This document shows, piece by piece, positions 28,823 through 35,637 of a DNA stretch of 64,000 nucleotides. The DNA is from DATHAP01 sp963762865 (GTDB lineage: Bacteria > Actinomycetota > Actinomycetes > JACCUZ01): NCBI GenBank assembly GCA_963762865.1, contig CAVXNC010000021.1, positions 124,001 through 188,000 on the forward strand. The letters are read 5' to 3'. The notes beneath the pieces are model-generated. The model worked only from the letters and a program-made list of their open reading frames with translations, made no database searches and was not told the DNA's origin. Numbering within the stretch: position 1 is the first letter of the stretch; every line of letters begins with the position of its first letter. Position numbers and translations under genes: made by a program.

Positions 28823-30536
28823 CGCCCCGGAGGTCGACTGGGCCGCGTTGCGCCAGGCCGCGGTGGACGTCATGGCACGGGCCTACGCGCCGTACTCGCA
28901 CTTCAAGGTCGGCGCCGCCGGCCTCGTCGACGACGGGCGCGTCGTCGTCGGCTGCAACGTCGAGAACGCGGCCTACGGGGTCGGGCTGTGCGCCGAGTGC
29001 GGCCTGGTCTCGGCCCTGCACTCGACGGGCGGCGGCCGCCTCGTCGCGGTGTCCTGCGTGGACCAGCACGGCAACGCGCTGATGCCGTGCGGCCGGTGCC
29101 GGCAGATCCTCTACGAGAACGGCGGCCCGGACCTGCTGCTCGAGACGGTGCGCGGCATCCGCCCGATGAGCCAGGTCCTCCCGGACCCCTTCGGCCCCGA
29201 CGACCTGGTGGAAGCCGAGCGAATCGGACCGCTCGTGCGCCTGTGGCTGTCAGCGGTCGAGGTCATCCAGGCGAAGCGGGACCGTCAGGCGCTCAGTGAC
29301 GAGCAGATCGACTGGGTCGTCGACGCCTACACCCACGGGCAGGTCGCCGACGAGCAGATGTCGGCGCTGGCGATGGCGATCCTGCTCAACGGCATGGACC
29401 GTCGCGAGATCTCGCGCTGGACCGACGCGATGATCGCCTCCGGCATCCGGATGTCCTTCCCGCCGGAGTCGGTCGGCGGCCGGGCGACGACCGACAAGCA
29501 CTCGACCGGCGGCGTCGGGGACAAGATCACCCTGCCGCTGGCACCGCTGGTGGCCGCGTGCGGCGCCGCCGTCCCACAGCTCAGCGGACGCGGCCTGGGT
29601 CACACCGGCGGCACGCTCGACAAGCTGGAGTCGATCCCCGGCTGGCGCGCGACCCTGTCCCGCGAGGAGATGCTCGCCCAGCTCGCCGATGTCGGTGCCG
29701 TCGTCTGCGCGGCCAGCGAAGACCTCGCGCCGGCCGACAAGAAGCTCTACGCCCTCCGTGACGTCACCGGAACGGTCGAGGCCATCCCGCTGATCGCGAG
29801 CTCGATCATGAGCAAGAAGATCGCCGAAGGGACCGGGGCGCTGGTGCTCGACGTGAAGGTCGGCTCCGGCGCCTTCATGAAGGACCTCGGCTCGGCTCAG
29901 GAGCTGGCCCGGACGATGGTTGCCCTCGGGTCCGACCACGAGGTGCGCACCGTCGCGCTGCTCACCGACATGACGACGCCGCTCGGCCTGACCGCCGGCA
30001 ACGCGCTCGAGGTCCGGGAGTCGGTCGAGGTGCTGGCCGGTGGCGGACCGCCCGACGTCGTCGAGCTGACCGTGACCCTGGCGCGGGAGATGCTCGCGGC
30101 CGCCGGCCTGGAGGGCGAGGACCCGGCGGCCCGGCTCGCCGACGGCACGGCGATGGACGTCTGGCGCCGGATGATCGCCGCCCAGGGCGGCGACCCGGAC
30201 GCGGCGCTCCCCACGGCACGTGAGACGCACGTGGTGCCCGCACCGGCCGACGGCGTGCTGGCCGGCCTGGACGCCTACGCCGTCGGCCTGGCGGCCTGGC
30301 GGCTCGGTGCCGGCCGGGCGCGCAAGGAGGACCCGGTGCAGGCCGGCGCGGGCGTGGAGATGCACGCCAAGCCCGGCGCACTGGTGCGCGGCGGCGAGCC
30401 GCTCTTCACCCTGCACACCGACGAGCCGGACCGCTTCGCCGGCGCCGAGGAAGCCCTGGCGTCGGCCGTCACGATCGTGCCGGAGGACTCCCGGCCGGCC
30501 CTGCCCGGTCTCGTCCTGGACCGGATCGCCGAGTGA
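28815..30536 (+). CDS. Fused cytidine deaminase - thymidine phosphorylase
   Basis: A single 573-aa frame joins two salvage enzymes. Residues 1-130 are a tetrameric-type cytidine deaminase: CNVENAAYG with Asn48 and Glu50, zinc ligands Cys59, Cys92 and Cys95, and catalytic Glu61 (LCAECG, PCGRC). From about residue 147 (SAVEVIQAKRDRQALSDEQI) it is a complete thymidine/pyrimidine-nucleoside phosphorylase: KHSTGGVGD (228-236), SGRGLGHTGGTLDKLESIPG, SSIMSKKIAEG and VKVGSGAFMK. In related actinobacteria I know these as two adjacent genes. An internal GTG (MRLWLSAVEVI) could still give free phosphorylase. The fusion may be genuine or created by an indel. Confidence 0.85.
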   Translation: MVDAPEVDWAALRQAAVDVMARAYAPYSHFKVGAAGLVDDGRVVVGCNVENAAYGVGLCAECGLVSALHSTGGGRLVAVSCVDQHGNALMPCGRCRQILYENGGPDLLLETVRGIRPMSQVLPDPFGPDDLVEAERIGPLVRLWLSAVEVIQAKRDRQALSDEQIDWVVDAYTHGQVADEQMSALAMAILLNGMDRREISRWTDAMIASGIRMSFPPESVGGRATTDKHSTGGVGDKITLPLAPLVAACGAAVPQLSGRGLGHTGGTLDKLESIPGWRATLSREEMLAQLADVGAVVCAASEDLAPADKKLYALRDVTGTVEAIPLIASSIMSKKIAEGTGALVLDVKVGSGAFMKDLGSAQELARTMVALGSDHEVRTVALLTDMTTPLGLTAGNALEVRESVEVLAGGGPPDVVELTVTLAREMLAAAGLEGEDPAARLADGTAMDVWRRMIAAQGGDPDAALPTARETHVVPAPADGVLAGLDAYAVGLAAWRLGAGRARKEDPVQAGAGVEMHAKPGALVRGGEPLFTLHTDEPDRFAGAEEALASAVTIVPEDSRPALPGLVLDRIAE

Positions 30537-30889
30537 CTCCGCAGCTGGTCGAGAGCCCGACCCGGATCCCCGTCCCGGGCGGGAAGGTCATCGACGAGTA
30601 CGTCGGCAAGGTCACCACCGGCACGTCGGTCGTGTCGGTGGCCCACATGACCGCGCCGGCCGGGTGGGACGAGCCGGCCCAGGTGCCGGAGTTCGACGAG
30701 GTCACCCTCGTCCTGGCGGGCTCGGTGGTCGTCGAGCACGACCGCGGCAGCCTGACGGTCCCGGCGGGCCAGGCAGTGATCACCCGCGCGGGGGAGCGGG
30801 TGCGCTACAGCGTGGGCCCGGAGGGGGCGGAGTACGTGGCGGTGTGCCTGCCGGCCTTCGACCCCGACCTCGCCCACCGCGAGGACTGA
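30533..30889 (+). CDS. Cupin-domain protein
   Basis: A 118-aa single-domain cupin with a core of about residues 45-105 (VTLVLAGSVVVEHDRGSLTV, PAGQAVITRAGERVRYSV). It starts inside the stop of the fused salvage gene (GTGA) and so belongs to the nucleoside operon. Metal-binding His residues are not clearly conserved. An ethanolamine- or sugar-binding-like accessory role is possible; function unknown. Confidence 0.85.
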   Translation: MTPQLVESPTRIPVPGGKVIDEYVGKVTTGTSVVSVAHMTAPAGWDEPAQVPEFDEVTLVLAGSVVVEHDRGSLTVPAGQAVITRAGERVRYSVGPEGAEYVAVCLPAFDPDLAHRED

Positions 30890-30918
30890 GCACAGCGCTC
30901 AGCGGCCGTCCGACGGGG

Positions 30919-31329
30919 TCAGCGGCGGCGGAAGGGGTCCGACTCGGGGGGAGCGTTGAGCTCGGCACGCGGGCAGGTCGCGATCGTCAGACCGGCCCAG
31001 ATCAGCGCGTCGTCGCAGAGGCTCTCGACTGTCCAGCCCTGGTCGAGGCCGTGCTCGGTGACGGTGACCTTGTAGATCGTGATCTCGTGGCGGTGAGGGC
31101 TGTCGTACATGACGGCGATCGACCCGAGCAGCTGGGCCTCGCCGCGGGTGCCGCCCACGCCGTCCCAGGGGGCGTCGTAGCGCTGCCAGAGCGACGAGCT
31201 GGCGTTCCACACGCCGCCGGCGGACACGTCGAGACGACGCAGCTGCTGGAGGACCTGCGCCGCGGCGCGCTCGTCCAGGATGGCCGCGGGCCGGATTATC
31301 CGGACGTCCTCGCGTGCACCCACCGTCAT
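30919..31329 (-). CDS. Conserved hypothetical protein, 136 aa
   Basis: A small soluble protein with no signal peptide or helix. It contains RIIRPAAILDERAAAQVLQQ at the start and a beta-rich middle (AQLLGSIAVMYDSP, HEITIYKVTVTEHG). The ATG at 31329 is preceded by AAAGAGG. It is divergent from adenosine deaminase, 62 bp apart, and convergent with the cupin gene. I do not recognise a family. Confidence 0.7.
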   Translation of the reverse strand: MTVGAREDVRIIRPAAILDERAAAQVLQQLRRLDVSAGGVWNASSSLWQRYDAPWDGVGGTRGEAQLLGSIAVMYDSPHRHEITIYKVTVTEHGLDQGWTVESLCDDALIWAGLTIATCPRAELNAPPESDPFRRR

Positions 31330-31379
31330 GCCTCTTTCTTCGTGCAACTAGACCCCGAAGTTGAGAGTCTGTCAGACGG

Positions 31380-31385
31380 TAACCT
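31380..31385 (+). promoter_or_regulatory. -10 box for leaderless add
   Basis: TAACCT lies 6 nt before the GTG start of adenosine deaminase; no SD is present. Confidence 0.45.
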
Positions 31386-31391
31386 CCGGCC

Positions 31392-32531
31392 GTGACCAAC
31401 TCTTTGACGAATGGCGAGGAGAATCCCCTGACCAGCGCACTTTCGGCGGCCGACCTGCTGCGCGCCCCCAAGGTCCTGCTCCATGACCACCTGGACGGGG
31501 GATTGCGTCCGGCCACCGTGGTCGATCTTGCCGCCGAGACCGGCTACGAGGGGCTGCCGAGCACCGATGTCGAGGCGCTGGGCCGGTGGTTCGTCGAGGC
31601 GGCCAGCTCAGGCTCGCTGGAGGACTACCTGGAGACCTTCGCCCACACCGTCGGGGTCATGCAGACCGCGGACGCGCTCCGCCGGGTCGCCGCCGAGTGC
31701 GCCGAGGACCTGGCCGCCGACGGCGTCGTCTACGCGGAGGTCCGCTACGCCCCCGAGCTGCACGTGACCGGCGGGCTGGACCTCGAGGCGGTCGTGCGCG
31801 CCGTCAACGAGGGGTTCCGCGAGGGGGAGCGGCGCGCGGCTGCCGCCGGCCACCCCATCCGGGTCGGGGCGCTGCTGACCGCGATGCGCCACGCCGCGCG
31901 CTCGATGGAGATCGCCGAGCTCGCGATCCGGCACCGCGACGACGGGGTCGCGGGCTTCGACATCGCCGGCGCCGAGGCGGGCTACCCGCCTACCCGGCAC
32001 CTGGACGCCTTCGAGTACCTCCAGCGGGAGAACGCGCACTTCACGATCCACGCCGGAGAGGGCTTCGGGCTGCCCTCGATCTGGCAGGCCATCCAGTGGT
32101 GCGGCGCCGACCGGCTCGGCCACGGCGTGCGGATCATCGACGACATCGAGGCCCCCGACGGCGCCGACACCGACCCCGCGGAGGTGCGTCTCGGGCGCCT
32201 CGCGGCGTACGTCCGGGACAAGCGCATCCCGCTGGAGATGTGCCCCACCTCCAACGTGATGACCGGGGCCGCCAAGTCGATCGCCGAGCACCCGATCGGC
32301 CTGCTGCGCAAGCTCTACTTCCGGGTGACGATCAACACGGACAACCGGCTGATGAGCGGCACCTCGATGACCAGGGAGTTCACCCAGCTGGCCGAGGCGT
32401 TCGGCTACGAGGGGCGCGACTTCCAGTGGTTCACGGTCAACGCGATGAAGTCGGCGTTCATCCCGTTCGACGAGCGCCTCGCCCTGATCAACGACGTGAT
32501 CAAGCCGGGGTACGCCGCGCTGGCGCGGTAG
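31392..32531 (+). CDS. add: Adenosine deaminase
   Basis: Deaminates (deoxy)adenosine to (deoxy)inosine, feeding purine nucleoside phosphorylase. The 379-aa protein has all zinc and catalytic residues: HDHLDGG (His31, His33), HAGEGFG (His220, catalytic Glu223), RLGHGV (His244) and INTDNR (Asp317). CPTSNVMTGA is also typical. The GTG start at 31392 sits behind a leaderless -10; the first 20 residues are poorly conserved, so a slightly later start is possible. Confidence 0.96.
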   Translation: MTNSLTNGEENPLTSALSAADLLRAPKVLLHDHLDGGLRPATVVDLAAETGYEGLPSTDVEALGRWFVEAASSGSLEDYLETFAHTVGVMQTADALRRVAAECAEDLAADGVVYAEVRYAPELHVTGGLDLEAVVRAVNEGFREGERRAAAAGHPIRVGALLTAMRHAARSMEIAELAIRHRDDGVAGFDIAGAEAGYPPTRHLDAFEYLQRENAHFTIHAGEGFGLPSIWQAIQWCGADRLGHGVRIIDDIEAPDGADTDPAEVRLGRLAAYVRDKRIPLEMCPTSNVMTGAAKSIAEHPIGLLRKLYFRVTINTDNRLMSGTSMTREFTQLAEAFGYEGRDFQWFTVNAMKSAFIPFDERLALINDVIKPGYAALAR

Positions 32532-32538
32532 CGACAGG

Positions 32539-32748
32539 TCAGGCAGCGACGGGCGCCGGGACCGGCTGACCGGTGGCCGGGGCGGTGGCGACCGGCGCGG
32601 CGCCGAGCACGTTGCGCGCGTCGCAGCGGGTGCACCGGTAGACCAGGTGCATCCCCCCAGCAGCACCGTCGGTGTTGACGAGGAGCTCGATGGAGCGGGT
32701 TCCGCGCAGCTCGCGCAGGCCGCAGGCGTGGCAGTCGGTGAGGAACAT
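32539..32748 (-). CDS. Small zinc-ribbon protein, 69 aa
   Basis: Two CxxC pairs (Cys6/Cys9 in CHACG and Cys39/Cys42 in YRCTRCDAR) 30 residues apart form a treble-clef-like zinc ribbon, followed by an Ala/Pro-rich tail. It starts 63 bp from, and divergent to, a LysR regulator, and a candidate operator lies between. Role unknown; it may be a target of that regulator. Confidence 0.75.
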   Translation of the reverse strand: MFLTDCHACGLRELRGTRSIELLVNTDGAAGGMHLVYRCTRCDARNVLGAAPVATAPATGQPVPAPVAA

Positions 32749-32773
32749 GGGACCATCGTCGGCTCGCCCGATT

Positions 32774-32794
32774 GATAAGTCCAACGACTCTATC
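32774..32794. promoter_or_regulatory. Candidate LysR-type operator
   Basis: GATAAGT-6 nt-ACTCTATC is an imperfect dyad of about 21 bp in the AT-richer 63-bp gap between the zinc-ribbon and LysR starts. It also covers a TATCAA-type -10 reading towards the zinc-ribbon gene. The position fits autoregulation by a LysR protein. Confidence 0.4.
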
Positions 32795-32811
32795 TGGCAT
32801 TGTTCATCAGT

Positions 32812-33753
32812 ATGACTGATGCTCTGCTGCCCGACCCCCGGCAGCTGTCGGCGCTGGTGGCGGTCGTGGACACCGGGACGTTCGGCGCGGCGGCCGACGA
32901 GCTGGGCTACACCCAGTCCGGGGTCAGCCAGCAGGTGGCGGCGCTCGAGCGAGCCGTCGGCACCCGGCTGCTCACCCGGCCGGGCGGGCCGCGACGGGTC
33001 TCCCTCACTCCCGCTGGCGAGGCGCTCGTCGTCCACGCCCGTGCCGTCCTCGCCCGGCTGCAGGCCGCCCGTGCCGACCTCGAGGCGATCGCCGCCGGTG
33101 ACAGCGGGGTCCTGCGGGTCGGGACCATGCAGAGCGTCGGCACCAAGGTGCTGCCGTGGCTGCTGAAGCGCTTCCGGGAGGCCCGGCCCGGGGTGACGCT
33201 GTCGCCCCACGAGACGTTCGACCACGCCGAGCTCGTCGACGCCGTCGAGTCCGGACGCTTCGACCTGTCCTTCGCCCCGCTGCCGGTCCGCGACGGCCCC
33301 TTCACGGTCCGCCGGGTGCTCGACGATCCCTTCGTCCTGGTGGCACCGGCCGACGCACCGGTCGCGGGCGCCCGGTCGGTGAGCCTGCGCCAGGCAGCTC
33401 GCCTGCCCCTGATCGGCTTCCTCGACGAGGAGCTCGACCAGGAGCTGCTGCGCCACCTGCGGCGCACGGGCGCGGAGCCGTCGATCGTCTTCCGGTCCAA
33501 CGACAACCCCACGATCCAGGGCTTCGTCGCGGCCGGCCTGGGCTACGCCCTGATGCCGCGACTGACCGTCGACGAGGACGACCCCGAGGTGGCGGTCGTC
33601 CCGGTGGTCACGGGGATGCCCCCGCGCAGCCTCGGGCTGCTCTCGCACGCGGACCGTCAGCTCCCGCCGTACGTCGCCCAGTTCACCGACCTGGCAGCCG
33701 AGGTGTGCGCCGAGGTCAGCGCCGCGTGGGCGTCCACCCTGGCCGAGGGCTGA
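32812..33753 (+). CDS. LysR-family transcriptional regulator
   Basis: The 313-aa protein has an N-terminal winged HTH (about 10-68: LSALVAVVDTGTFGAAADEL, YTQSGVSQQVAALERAVGTR) and a type-2 periplasmic-binding effector domain from about 95. ATG at 32812 is preferred over TTG at 32800 because the HTH then starts at the usual distance. CATTGT lies 8 nt upstream as a possible leaderless -10. Its end forms one arm of a terminator-like hairpin. Confidence 0.92.
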   Translation: MTDALLPDPRQLSALVAVVDTGTFGAAADELGYTQSGVSQQVAALERAVGTRLLTRPGGPRRVSLTPAGEALVVHARAVLARLQAARADLEAIAAGDSGVLRVGTMQSVGTKVLPWLLKRFREARPGVTLSPHETFDHAELVDAVESGRFDLSFAPLPVRDGPFTVRRVLDDPFVLVAPADAPVAGARSVSLRQAARLPLIGFLDEELDQELLRHLRRTGAEPSIVFRSNDNPTIQGFVAAGLGYALMPRLTVDEDDPEVAVVPVVTGMPPRSLGLLSHADRQLPPYVAQFTDLAAEVCAEVSAAWASTLAEG

Positions 33754-33779
33754 CTTCGGCACGGTGGACGCCCACGCGG
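33722..33779. terminator. Perfect 17-bp stem spanning the LysR stop, between convergent genes
   Basis: Arms 33722-33738 and 33763-33779 are exactly complementary, and the LysR stop codon lies in the 24-nt loop. The MFS gene ends 5 bp further on in the opposite direction, so the hairpin can serve both transcripts. Confidence 0.7.
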
Positions 33780-33783
33780 GTCT

Positions 33784-35484
33784 CTAGCGCAGCAACATGA
33801 CTCCGGGCTGGAAGCTCGAGCCGGTCCGGAAGGTCGTGCTGGACATCGCGCCCGCGGGCGAGGGGCGGCCCGAGGAGAGCCTCGTGTCAGGGGTGCTCAC
33901 CTCGGTCTCGTCCGGCCCGCTCGCCTCAGGCTCGTCCGGCTTGCTCCGTCGCGGGAGGACGACGGCGAAGACGACCGCGCACAGGACCAACGCACCCGCG
34001 GAGGCCAGGAACGCGTAGGCCAGGCCGTCGACGAACGCGCTTTGTGCCCCCACCGCCAGCGCGTCACCACGCTCGCCGAGGCGAGCCGCGATCCCGAGGG
34101 CGGCGCCCAGCGACTCCTGCGCGGTGCCGACGAGCCCGTCCGGCGCCGAGGCCGGTGCGGCCTCGGCGACGCCGGCCCGGTACTGGTCGTTCAGGATGCT
34201 GCCGAGAACAGCGATCCCCATCGTGCCGCCCACCTCGCGAGCGGCGTCGTTCGTGGCCGATGCCACGCCCTGCTTGTGCAGGGGAAGAGCGGCCACGATG
34301 TCCGTCGTGGCAGGCGCCATGGCGAGCGCCATGCCCACTCCGACCGGCACGATCCCGGCGAGGACCAGCCAGTAGCTCGAGCCCTCGTCCAGGGTCGACA
34401 TGAGCGTCATGCCGGTCGCCATCATGACCAGCCCGGCCAGTGCGAGGGGGCGCCGACCGACCTTCTCGACCAGGTGCGGCACCCGCCGGGAGACCGCGCC
34501 GATCGCCATGCCCATGGGCAGGAGGGCCAGCCCGGCCTGCAGCGGCGAGTAGTCAAGGACGAGCTGGAGGTACTGGATGATCACGAAGACGAAGCCGAAG
34601 AACACGAAGAACTGCAGGCTGATCGACACGACGCCGGTGCTGAAGCCGCGGCGCGCGAACAGCCGCGGGTCGAGCAGCGGCTCGGCGACCTTGAGGCTCC
34701 ACACCAGCCAGGCGACCAACGCCACGCCACCGAAGGCGAAGGCACCGAGCGTCTCCGGGCTTCCCCAGCCGCGCTCGGGGCCCTCGATCGCGCCGTACAC
34801 GATGGACGTCAGGGTCAGGACGGACAGCAGGCCACCGACGTAGTCGACCCGCGGCGGGTCGGGCACGACCGAGTTGGGGATCAGTCGGGACGCCGCCAGG
34901 CAGATCATGAGGGCGACGCCGGCGTACAGCCAGAACACGGATGCCCAGCCCCACCGCTCGAGGAGCAGGCCGGCAGCCACCAGACCGACGATGGCGCCGG
35001 CTCCGGCGACACCTACCCAGGCGGCGACCGCCTTGCTGCGCCGCTCGCCGGGGAGAGACGTGGTGATGATCGACAGCGTCGAGGGCATGACGAGTGCCGC
35101 CCCCAGGCCCATGAGGCTGCGCCAGGCGATGAGCATGTCCGGCGACGTCGTCATCGCGGCGCAGGCAGCTCCCACGGCGAACACGGCTAGACCCCAGACG
35201 AGGACCGGTTTGCGACCGTAGCGGTCGCCGATGGCGCCCGCCGGCAGCAGGAGTGCGGCGAAGACCAGGGCGTAGGCGTCCACGATCCACTGCAGCTGGC
35301 TCATGGTCGCCCCGGTGTCCGCTGCCAGGCTCGGCAGCGCCACGTTCAGTGCGGGTACCGCGGACACGACCACTGCCAGCGCCAGGAGGATCACGGGCAG
35401 GACGGCCCGATGGTGCCCGGGCTCCTTCCGCACCGCCGTCGGCGCCCGGTTCGCCCGCTGTTGTCCGTTCGGCCTTGCCTTCAT
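33784..35484 (-). CDS. MFS transporter, DHA2-type (14 helices), probable drug exporter
   Basis: The 566-aa protein has about 14 hydrophobic helices. It shows the DHA2 motif C-like segment NVALPSLAADTGATMSQLQW, the motif A loop GAIGDRYGRKPVLVWG and GLGAALVMPSTLSII. The C-terminal 50 residues are polar. The ATG at 35484 is used because GAGGA stands 5 nt before it; ATG at 35496 is an alternative. It is divergent from a large LuxR-type regulator (153-bp gap) that is the obvious candidate to control it. Confidence 0.92.
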   Translation of the reverse strand: MKARPNGQQRANRAPTAVRKEPGHHRAVLPVILLALAVVVSAVPALNVALPSLAADTGATMSQLQWIVDAYALVFAALLLPAGAIGDRYGRKPVLVWGLAVFAVGAACAAMTTSPDMLIAWRSLMGLGAALVMPSTLSIITTSLPGERRSKAVAAWVGVAGAGAIVGLVAAGLLLERWGWASVFWLYAGVALMICLAASRLIPNSVVPDPPRVDYVGGLLSVLTLTSIVYGAIEGPERGWGSPETLGAFAFGGVALVAWLVWSLKVAEPLLDPRLFARRGFSTGVVSISLQFFVFFGFVFVIIQYLQLVLDYSPLQAGLALLPMGMAIGAVSRRVPHLVEKVGRRPLALAGLVMMATGMTLMSTLDEGSSYWLVLAGIVPVGVGMALAMAPATTDIVAALPLHKQGVASATNDAAREVGGTMGIAVLGSILNDQYRAGVAEAAPASAPDGLVGTAQESLGAALGIAARLGERGDALAVGAQSAFVDGLAYAFLASAGALVLCAVVFAVVLPRRSKPDEPEASGPDETEVSTPDTRLSSGRPSPAGAMSSTTFRTGSSFQPGVMLLR

Positions 35485-35625
35485 GACTGTCCTCATCTCT
35501 CGGCGGCCCAGTGGCTCTGCCGGTACGGCGCGCCCGGCGCTGCGCCGGTCGGCTACACGATCCGGGCGAGGGCAGGCCACGCGAATCTGAAGGGCTACTG
35601 GCGCTCCGACTAGTGCCAGCCCGGC

Positions 35626-35631
35626 TACGTT
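35626..35631 (+). promoter_or_regulatory. -10 box for leaderless LAL regulator gene
   Basis: TACGTT stands 6 nt before the GTG at 35638. Confidence 0.4.
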
Positions 35632-35637
35632 GGCGAG

